Shown here piece after piece: positions 7,321-13,005 of a stretch of 13,005 nucleotides of DNA (positions are counted from its first letter, which is position 1; each line of letters starts with the position of its first letter). The position numbers and the translations under genes were made by a program. Below the pieces are notes generated by a model. The model did not search any database and was not told the origin of the DNA. It saw only the letters and a program-made list of their open reading frames with translations. This DNA is from Schaedlerella sp. (GTDB lineage: Bacteria > Bacillota > Clostridia > Lachnospirales > Lachnospiraceae): contig JAHHTO010000067.1 in NCBI GenBank assembly GCA_020024595.1, forward strand, positions 1-13,005, read 5' to 3'.

Positions 7321-7969
7321 ATTCTTCTGTAATCAATCTCCAAATATCTTCTGGTGTTTCTGCAATCCATTCTGCTCCTGCGGCTTCCAGTTCTTCTCGG
7401 CTACCGTAGCCAAATAACACGCCCATGGAATGCACACCCGTATTCTTTGCACCAATGATGTCATGACTCCGGTCACCGATCATCAGTACCCGTTCCCTGT
7501 TTTCAACTTGACAACTATTTAAAACATATTCAATCACTTCTGCCTTATTGACGCGCCGACCATCCATCAAACTTCCGCCAATCACATCAAAATACTCTGC
7601 TATCTGAAAATATTCTGCAATTTGAAGCGCAAATTTTTCTGGTTTAGATGTTGCCATACAGATACAAAATCCATTTCCTTTCAACTTCTTCAAAAGTTCC
7701 ATGATCCCCGGATATATTTCATTTTCAAAAATACCGATATCAACATATCGTTCACGGTATAGTGAAACCAAACGCTTTCCATCATCGTCTCCCACCCCGC
7801 ATACTTCCTGAAAATGCTGCTGGAGTGGCGGTCCAACAAATCCCGGCAACTGACTTTCATCCACATCCATTCCGAACTTTTCAATTGCATAGCGAACTGA
7901 ATTCACAATCCCCATACCCGAATCTGTCAATGTTCCATCCAAATCAAATAATACCGTTCTAATATTCAT
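7319..7969 (-). CDS. HAD-superfamily phosphatase, phosphoglycolate phosphatase-like
   Basis: A 216-residue soluble hydrolase with all four haloacid-dehalogenase motifs. Motif I is FDLDGT with nucleophile D9 and acid D11. Motif II is ATSKP (T107/S108). The motif III lysine is probably K142. Motif IV is IGDRSHD (D166, D170). A helical cap of the C1 type, about residues 15-85, lies between motifs I and II, as in the Gph/PpaX/beta-phosphoglucomutase group. Its small-molecule substrate cannot be read from sequence: phosphoglycolate, a nucleotide monophosphate or a sugar phosphate are all possible. It follows the GreA-like gene by 60 bp with no visible terminator, and is the last gene of the proposed operon. 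The purine-rich leader (GGGGAAGAGAG) supplies a modest ribosome site for the ATG. Confidence 0.85.
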   Translation of the reverse strand: MNIRTVLFDLDGTLTDSGMGIVNSVRYAIEKFGMDVDESQLPGFVGPPLQQHFQEVCGVGDDDGKRLVSLYRERYVDIGIFENEIYPGIMELLKKLKGNGFCICMATSKPEKFALQIAEYFQIAEYFDVIGGSLMDGRRVNKAEVIEYVLNSCQVENRERVLMIGDRSHDIIGAKNTGVHSMGVLFGYGSREELEAAGAEWIAETPEDIWRLITEE

Positions 7970-8029
7970 TTATCTCTCTTCCCCTTGCCTATTCACGCGT
8001 AAAATGCAGAAAATAATTTTTATGTATTC

Positions 8030-8533
8030 TCAGTAACTTCGGATATGATCATTCGCATCATTATTTGTATTTACAATCTTTCGGATCACCACATAATACC
8101 CAAACTCATCATTTACTTTCACATATACACGATCATTCAGCTTCCGCCCTAAAATCGCTTTCCCAAGCGGTGATTCAATACTGATCAGTCCATTTATAGA
8201 GCTGCCCCGAACAGAGGTAACAAGACGATAAGTTTCGGTTTCATCATCGTCTTCCATATACAATTCCACAGTATTGTTGATCCCAACCTCATCTTCTTTG
8301 GAACTGTCATCTACTATAATTGCTGTTTTCAACATACGTTCCAGATAGCGAATCCTGCTTTCATTGTGATTCTTATCCTTCTTTGCTGCATGATATTCAA
8401 AGTTCTCACTCAAATCCCCATGTGCCCTTGCTTCTTTTACCGCCTCGATCGCCTCTTTTCGGACGACTAGTTTGCGGTGCTCTATCTCCTCCTGAATCTT
8501 CTTCACGTCACTTTTTGTCAGTTGATCTCTCAT
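8030..8533 (-). CDS. GreA/GreB-family transcript cleavage factor
   Basis: Gre factors bind the secondary channel of RNA polymerase and trigger cleavage of backtracked RNA. The 167-residue product has the usual two parts. An N-terminal coiled-coil hairpin (about 5-75) contains GDLSENFEYHAAK, with the tip acidic residues D40 and E43 matching E. coli GreA D41/E44. An FKBP-like C-terminal domain includes ESPLGKAILGRKLNDRVYV (120-138). It is slightly longer than typical GreA (about 158), with an asparagine-rich tail, and the acidic stretch MEDDDETE (93-100) is unusual. It may be a paralogue beside a housekeeping greA elsewhere, which this window cannot show. The ATG lies 26 nt inside the 3' end of the helicase gene, suggesting translational coupling. 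A GAGAGGA ribosome site lies about 10 nt upstream. Confidence 0.85.
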   Translation of the reverse strand: MRDQLTKSDVKKIQEEIEHRKLVVRKEAIEAVKEARAHGDLSENFEYHAAKKDKNHNESRIRYLERMLKTAIIVDDSSKEDEVGINNTVELYMEDDDETETYRLVTSVRGSSINGLISIESPLGKAILGRKLNDRVYVKVNDEFGYYVVIRKIVNTNNDANDHIRSY

Positions 8534-10886
8534 ACCTTTCTGTTCCTCTCCAAAACTGTTCTATTCGATTCTGAACATCCTCTAAACAACATCGCCTAAT
8601 TCCGGTCCATTCTCTGGGGAAAATTTGCTGATACCGCCATCCCTGAAACCGCTCATCCAAAAGTAAAATCAGGCCCTTATCTCTTTCTGTACGAATGACC
8701 CGCCCGGCTGACTGTAGCACCTTATTCATCCCCGGATATAGATAGGCGTAATCGAATCCTGACATATCTCTGGCATCAAAATACCCTTTAATAATCTCTC
8801 TGTCATTGCATACCTGCGGAATCCCAGTTCCCACGATCATAGCACCAATAAGTCTGTCCTCTGTCAAGTCAATCCCTTCGGAAAAAATCCCACCCATCAC
8901 ACAGAATCCAACCAGAGTGCGCTCCCGTTCTTCTTCAAAGGTCTCTAGAAAGATTTCACGTGCTTCTTCATCCATATACGGAGATTGTATCATGCACTCA
9001 ATTTCACTCCCCCGTTTCACCTGAAACTGCTCATACACGTCTTTCATAAAACGGTACGATGGGAAAAAAACTAGGTAATTTCCCTTTTTTCCGTGCACAA
9101 CGCGAAGAATATATTCTGCAAATCGGTCATACATATCCGGTCCGCGCATCGTATACTTTGTACTCACATCAGTACCCAGCAAAATCAAACGATTTTCCAA
9201 TGGAAAGGACGACTCTGCATACACTGCATAGTCATCCGTTTCTACACTCAATAATTTCTTATAATATTGGATTGGAAGCAATGTTGCAGAAAAGAAAACG
9301 ATACCGTTGCCTTGTTCCAAATACGTCTGCAGATTCACTGCCGGATTCACACACAAAAGCTTTAACTTAAATCTACCACCAGGTTCCATTTCCGTATAAA
9401 TCACATAGTTCTCATCTAGTATTTCATGAATGTTTAAAAATGCACGCACCTGAAAATAAAAATTCAACACTTCTTCCCGCTTCTTACTGTGCTGATTTTC
9501 TTCCAGGTATCGTTCCAATTCTCCCATCACATTCATCAATTTTAATGCGATATGAGATACACTGTCCAGAATCTTATAATTTTCACATTCCTTTTTCAAT
9601 TCAAGCAGCTGCTTATTGCATTCATCCAGACGTTTTGCCAATTTCGTATCTTCTGCTTTCACAAGACGCCGAATGCTTAAAACATCTTCCTTATACAGTT
9701 CAGCACTGTACATTTCCCTTCCACGTTCTACCAGATTGTGTGCCTCATCAATCAAAAACAGATATTTTCCTACTTCACCTTCGGAAAAAAAGCGTTTTAA
9801 ATGTGCATTTGGATCAAAAACATAATTATAATCACAAATAATCGCATCTACCCACAAAGACGCATCCAATGCCATTTCAAACGGGCAGACTTGATATTTC
9901 TGCGCCTGCGCCTCCAGAACCTCACGGGATAGTTCACAGACATTCGTGATCAGATCAAAGACTGCATCATTCACCCGATCATAATGCCCTTTTGCATAAG
10001 GACAAGCATCCGGATTGCACTCCGTTGACTCACAAAAGCAAATCTTCTCCTTTGCTGTCAAAGTAACCACTTTGTACTGAAGCCCCTGTTCGCGTAATGT
10101 TTGAAATGCCTGTTCCGCCACGGTACGTGTGATAGTTTTTGCTGTCAGATAAAATATCTTTTCTCCCAGACCTTCTCCTACTGCACGTACCGCCGGAAAA
10201 ATCGTTGCCATCGTCTTGCCCACTCCGGTAGGCGCCTGGATAAACAGCTTTTTCTTCCGCAAAATACTTCGATATACAGAGCTTACCAACTCTCTCTGCC
10301 CTTTCCTGTAAGGAAACGGAAATTCTGTCTTTTGAGCCGAAATATTTCTGACACTCTTCCAGTCTATCTGAAACTTTGCCCATTTTTCATACTGATGGAT
10401 CAACTCCGTCATCCAGATTTCCAGTTCTTCCATCGTATACATTTCCCGAAACCGCTTAATCTCCTCCGTTTCCATATGACAATATGTCATCTGGACTCCA
10501 ATGGTATCCCGCTTGTTCTGAAAAGCATAGATGTATGCATAACACTTTGCCTGCGCAAGATGTACTCCGACAGGTTTTTCAATAAAATTCAAATCTTTCA
10601 GCACGGATTTGATTTCATCGACATACACACAACCATTTTCATCAAAAATTCCATCCGCGCGTCCTTCAATCTGGAGTATAAAGCTGCCACACGGGAACTC
10701 TTTTTTCAAAGAAACTTCTGCATGATACTCAGACCCCATCCTCCTTTGGATCTTACGATGGATTCTGCTTCCTTGCTGCATGGCATCTTTATCCATGTTC
10801 CCGGTGATACGATTATCAATATTGCCCTCTCTTAAAATAAATTCCACTAGATTACGAACAGAAAGACGAATAAACTGTTCCGCCAT
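8508..10886 (-). CDS. RecB-type nuclease fused to an Fe-S XPD/DinG-like DNA helicase
   Basis: A 792-residue predicted DNA repair enzyme. Residues 1-170 form a PD-(D/E)XK nuclease domain of the RecB/Cas4 group: H43, GRAD with D78, EIK (E91, K93) and the QxxxY motif (Q112, Y116) are all present, so cleavage activity is likely. From about 190 a superfamily 2 helicase follows, with Walker A APTGVGKT (218-225), DEAH (380-383), FFSAT (531-535), GGIFSEGIDL (665-674) and QSAGRVIR (725-732). Between Walker A and DEAH lie C283, C285, C290, C295 and C334, the place where XPD/DinG helicases hold a 4Fe-4S cluster. This argues for a 5'-3' helicase, although polarity and substrate are inferred. The gene starts 54 bp after the SPFH gene stop and overlaps the GreA-like start. 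GAGAGGA about 10 nt upstream supports the ATG. Dna2-type flap or end processing is one possible role. Confidence 0.9.
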   Translation of the reverse strand: MAEQFIRLSVRNLVEFILREGNIDNRITGNMDKDAMQQGSRIHRKIQRRMGSEYHAEVSLKKEFPCGSFILQIEGRADGIFDENGCVYVDEIKSVLKDLNFIEKPVGVHLAQAKCYAYIYAFQNKRDTIGVQMTYCHMETEEIKRFREMYTMEELEIWMTELIHQYEKWAKFQIDWKSVRNISAQKTEFPFPYRKGQRELVSSVYRSILRKKKLFIQAPTGVGKTMATIFPAVRAVGEGLGEKIFYLTAKTITRTVAEQAFQTLREQGLQYKVVTLTAKEKICFCESTECNPDACPYAKGHYDRVNDAVFDLITNVCELSREVLEAQAQKYQVCPFEMALDASLWVDAIICDYNYVFDPNAHLKRFFSEGEVGKYLFLIDEAHNLVERGREMYSAELYKEDVLSIRRLVKAEDTKLAKRLDECNKQLLELKKECENYKILDSVSHIALKLMNVMGELERYLEENQHSKKREEVLNFYFQVRAFLNIHEILDENYVIYTEMEPGGRFKLKLLCVNPAVNLQTYLEQGNGIVFFSATLLPIQYYKKLLSVETDDYAVYAESSFPLENRLILLGTDVSTKYTMRGPDMYDRFAEYILRVVHGKKGNYLVFFPSYRFMKDVYEQFQVKRGSEIECMIQSPYMDEEAREIFLETFEEERERTLVGFCVMGGIFSEGIDLTEDRLIGAMIVGTGIPQVCNDREIIKGYFDARDMSGFDYAYLYPGMNKVLQSAGRVIRTERDKGLILLLDERFQGWRYQQIFPREWTGIRRCCLEDVQNRIEQFWRGTERYERSTDKK

Positions 10887-10940
10887 ACATTCCGTTTCCT
10901 CTCAAAAAATACGATCCTGCCATTTTGCAAATGTCTCTTT

Positions 10941-11876
10941 CTATTCTATCTTGGCATCCACACCTGCAACTTCAGCAATCGTTTTTGTCAGACCTGCGAT
11001 CCCCTGCAGTTCTGATGGAATGATAATCTTTGTTGCCTTTCCGTCTGCCGCCTTTTCAAAGGCTTCCAGACTCTTGATTGTCAATACGGCGTGATCTGCT
11101 CCTGCCGCTTTGATAAACTCAATTCCTTCTGCAGTCGCTTTCTGTACAGTCCGGATCGCCTCTGCCTGCCCCTCAGCCTCCTTGATTCTCTTCTGCTTCT
11201 CAGCCTCCGCCTTCAGGATTGCAGCCTGTTTCGTCGCCTCTGCTTCTAGAATCAAGGACTCTTTCTCACCTTCTGCTACCAGGATCGTAGATTTTTTCTC
11301 ACCTTCTGCACGAAGAATCGCTTCCCTTCGTTCACGTTCTGCCTTCATTTGCTTCTCCATTGCATCCTGAATCGCCTTTGGAGGCATGATATTCTTTAAT
11401 TCTACACGATTCACTTTGATTCCCCATTCATCTGTCGCAATGTCCAGAATCGTACGCATCTTTGTATTGATTGTCTCTCGGGATGTCAAAGTCTCATCTA
11501 GCTCTAAGTCACCAATAATATTACGAAGAGTTGTCGCTGTCAGATTCTCAATCGCAGCAATCGGACTCTCTACCCCGTAAGCATATTTCTTCGGATCTGT
11601 AATTTGGAAGAAAACAACCGTATCGATCTGCATCGTTACATTATCCTTTGTAATAACTGCCTGAGGTTCAAAATCCACAACCTGTTCCTTCAACGACACA
11701 CGTCTTGCAACCCGATCCAGAATCGGCATTTTTAAATGAATACCAACCCCCCATGTTGCCCGATATCCCCCAAGTCTTTCCAGAACATATGCGTGTGCCT
11801 GTGGTACAATCTTCACACAAGATATCATAATCAAAATAAAAATCAAAAAAATAATTGCCACAATAATTCCTACCAT
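10941..11876 (-). CDS. SPFH/band-7 (stomatin-like) membrane protein
   Basis: A 311-residue membrane-anchored scaffold protein. It begins with a hydrophobic segment (about 1-20), then a band-7/SPFH domain (about 25-180) with typical stretches such as GGYRATWGVGIHLKMP and the conserved MPPKAIQDAM. A long charged coiled coil follows (about 170-240) with repeated AEGEK/AEAEKQ blocks, then a small hydrophobic, glycine-rich C-terminal part. Proteins of this family oligomerise on the inner face of the membrane and are linked to microdomains and protease control. The gene follows nfeD with only 3 bp between, the classic pair. Two starts are possible, GTG at 11877-11879 or ATG at 11874-11876; AGGAGG lies 5 nt before GTG and 8 nt before ATG, so I prefer ATG. 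It resembles QmcA/YbbK-type members more than HflK/C. Confidence 0.93.
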   Translation of the reverse strand: MVGIIVAIIFLIFILIMISCVKIVPQAHAYVLERLGGYRATWGVGIHLKMPILDRVARRVSLKEQVVDFEPQAVITKDNVTMQIDTVVFFQITDPKKYAYGVESPIAAIENLTATTLRNIIGDLELDETLTSRETINTKMRTILDIATDEWGIKVNRVELKNIMPPKAIQDAMEKQMKAERERREAILRAEGEKKSTILVAEGEKESLILEAEATKQAAILKAEAEKQKRIKEAEGQAEAIRTVQKATAEGIEFIKAAGADHAVLTIKSLEAFEKAADGKATKIIIPSELQGIAGLTKTIAEVAGVDAKIE

Positions 11877-11879
11877 CAC

Positions 11880-12323
11880 TTATTCCTCCTCATACTTTTT
11901 TACAATCAGCTTCACTCCTGAGATATCCACAACTTTTGCCAATTCTCCCGGTTGCAGTACCTCTCCATTTTGTTCTGTTCTCGTTGTCCATTCCAGTCCA
12001 TTTACAATAGCAGTTCCGGTCTCCTGCAGGTTATCTACCTTTTCTGTTATTCTAACCACTTTTCCGATAATCCCTTCATAATTCGTTTTTTCATGATGGG
12101 AGTTTATGTATTTCGCCGCAAATGGACGTGTAAATACAAGTAATACAAATGATACGATCAGAAAAGCCCATATCTGCCACCAGACATTCACCCCTGCCAG
12201 TTCCAACATCAGTGCTACAAGTGCCCCTCCTGCCATCCAGATTGTTGTAAGGCCAACTGTTGCGATCTCGATGATCAGAAACAGAATCAGCAGGCCAAGC
12301 CATATATAAACTGTATTCTCCAT
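11880..12323 (-). CDS. NfeD-family membrane protein (short form)
   Basis: A 147-residue partner of SPFH proteins. Three membrane segments (about 5-25, 27-45 and 48-66) precede a cytoplasmic OB-fold domain (about 84-143) whose pattern 'G-K-V-V ... G-x-x-W ... L-x-P-G-E ... V-x-G-V-x-L-x-V' is characteristic of NfeD C-termini. It lacks the ClpP-like protease domain of long NfeD proteins, so it belongs to the short class usually found next to a stomatin-like gene, as here. I chose the ATG at 12321-12323 because AAGGGAG (12328-12334) stands just before it. An in-frame ATG at 12339-12341 would add MKEGRR but has no good ribosome site and would place that site inside the coding region. It is probably the first gene of the five-gene operon. 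Confidence 0.88.
   Translation of the reverse strand: MENTVYIWLGLLILFLIIEIATVGLTTIWMAGGALVALMLELAGVNVWWQIWAFLIVSFVLLVFTRPFAAKYINSHHEKTNYEGIIGKVVRITEKVDNLQETGTAIVNGLEWTTRTEQNGEVLQPGELAKVVDISGVKLIVKKYEEE
11885..11890 (-). promoter_or_regulatory. Ribosome binding site of the SPFH gene, inside nfeD
   Basis: AGGAGG on the minus strand overlaps the codons for the last glutamates of NfeD (GAG GAG GAA TAA). A strong ribosome site is thus written into the end of the upstream coding sequence, coupling expression of the two partner proteins. Its spacing (8 nt) favours the ATG over the adjacent GTG as the SPFH start. Confidence 0.8.
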
Positions 12324-12379
12324 TCTTCTCCCTTCTTTCATTTTGAAATCATCCGGATGCTCTCTTTCGTGTTGTTATC

Positions 12380-12408
12380 ATCATAATCTATCTGTATCTA
12401 TTATACAA
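12380..12408 (-). promoter_or_regulatory. Possible promoter for the nfeD operon
   Basis: In the 122-bp gap upstream of nfeD, the minus strand has TTGTAT (12403-12408), 17 bp, then TATGAT (12380-12385). A perfect TATAAT (12400-12405) overlaps the first box and could itself be a -10, but lacks a good -35. Either would start the operon; which is used cannot be decided by eye. No clear terminator hairpin was seen for the upstream DUF4130 gene. Confidence 0.35.
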
Positions 12409-12445
12409 TACTTTTTGTGTGAATGCAGCGTTTTTGTATATAAAT

Positions 12446-13005
12446 TCATTGAACAAATTCTGTCATATCAGCTCGGAATCTGTACGGGAGATGCGTTCTC
12501 TGACAGTTCGGATTCTCTCGTTCTTTGATGGAAACGGATTCAAAAAAGTTCTTCCACAGCTGCTCGATCTCAATTTCGCTTTTCGATACACGTTCCAGCA
12601 TTTCCCGATTCAAAGTGACATCTTGAACGAATACCCATGGATATCGGGCTTGATGTACAAGAAATTCTTCATGTGTCTTATCATAAATCACCCAGTTTTC
12701 CAATGGAAAACGATCGGAAAAATGATTGCCAATACAAGTAAGCACCCGATTCTTCGGATTGATTTCTGAGAACAACACTCCGTTTTCCAATTCACGAAAA
12801 CGGATGAATTCTATAAACTGATGAGCTTCGTTGCTGACTCTTCGACTCAATTCGAACACCTTTTCCACGTCTGGATTGCTGAGATGCTCCATGATCTTCT
12901 TGCTGTTCTTCACCGTACGAGAGGCCTGCATCATGTGAAAAACAACCTCTGCCTTCCCCGCATCTTCTGAAAGCAGTGCGTGATAAATATTCCAGTATGT
13001 ACGAT
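12446..13005 (-). CDS. DUF4130 / TIGR03915-like DNA-metabolism protein, N-terminus cut by window edge
   Basis: The reading frame is open to the right edge, so the gene starts outside the window. It gives about 185 visible residues, including RTYWNIYHALLSEDAG upstream of the first in-window ATG at 12934; that Met is therefore probably internal. The body matches my recollection of the DUF4130 family: a 'V-S-N-E-A-H-Q-F-I-E-F-I-R-F-R-E' segment, FSDRFPLENWVIYD, and a C-terminal 'LWKNFFESVSIKERENP' stretch ending in a basic PYRFR motif. Members are called putative DNA metabolism proteins and usually sit beside a radical-SAM DNA modification/repair protein, which would be expected just right of the window. 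Biochemical function is unknown. It ends with TGA 122 bp before nfeD, on the same strand. Confidence 0.75.
   Translation of the reverse strand, partial: RTYWNIYHALLSEDAGKAEVVFHMMQASRTVKNSKKIMEHLSNPDVEKVFELSRRVSNEAHQFIEFIRFRELENGVLFSEINPKNRVLTCIGNHFSDRFPLENWVIYDKTHEEFLVHQARYPWVFVQDVTLNREMLERVSKSEIEIEQLWKNFFESVSIKERENPNCQRTHLPYRFRADMTEFVQ

Noticed and set aside
7585..7626. Tandem near-repeat encoding QIAEYF twice in the HAD protein
   Set aside because: The two copies differ at synonymous sites, and related HAD proteins have an amphipathic helix of similar pattern there (helix then x-x-Y-F-D). It looks like normal helix sequence rather than a recent duplication.
10101..10835. A 244-codon plus-strand open frame opposite the nuclease-helicase gene
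   Set aside because: The minus-strand frame encodes the recognised nuclease and Walker A motifs here. The plus frame is rich in Phe, His and Ser without any family pattern.
1..13005. CRISPR array, mobile element, tRNA, rRNA or defence island
   Set aside because: No regularly spaced repeats, terminal inverted repeats with a transposase, integrase gene or tRNA-like fold were seen. The RecB-like nuclease domain resembles Cas4 but belongs to a helicase fusion without any cas neighbours.

Overview
This looks like a stretch of ordinary chromosome from a low-GC, anaerobic Gram-positive bacterium, most likely a gut Clostridia/Lachnospiraceae-type organism. That placement is inferred from AT-rich coding sequence, strong AGGAGG-type ribosome sites, some TTG starts, and a very large stand-alone acyl-CoA-dehydratase-activase-type protein. 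No transposase, integrase, phage gene, CRISPR array, tRNA or rRNA was seen.

Layout, left to right. Bases 1-188 hold the tail of a plus-strand LysR-type regulator, which ends at a 42-bp perfect palindrome acting as a shared terminator. Facing it on the minus strand is pyruvate kinase (pyk), preceded by its own promoter and by a rhomboid-fold membrane protein that lacks the protease active site and ends in a zinc ribbon. A 307-bp divergent intergenic region follows. It carries a near-consensus promoter for the rhomboid-like gene and, on the other strand, a promoter plus possible operator half-sites for a 1419-residue Fe-S protein with two activase ATPase domains and a dehydratase/reductase-like half. 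That giant gene converges on a minus-strand block at a second large bidirectional hairpin (about 7240-7320).

The minus-strand block, in transcription order, contains: a DUF4130-type DNA-metabolism protein (cut by the right edge); a 122-bp gap with a possible promoter; then nfeD, an SPFH/stomatin-like gene, a RecB-type nuclease fused to an Fe-S XPD/DinG-like helicase, a GreA/GreB-family factor, and a HAD phosphatase. From nfeD on, spacing is tight (3-bp gap, 54-65 bp gaps, one 26-nt overlap), so these five genes are probably one operon.

How the genes fit together. NfeD and SPFH proteins are known partners in membrane microdomains. The nuclease-helicase, the RNA-polymerase cleavage factor and the phosphatase suggest DNA or transcription maintenance, but that joint role is an inference. 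I found no convincing new defence or mobile system. The items most worth a second look are the double-activase fusion (a built-in pseudo-dimer), the nuclease-helicase fusion, the catalytically dead rhomboid with a zinc ribbon, and the phased repeat half-sites upstream of the activase gene.
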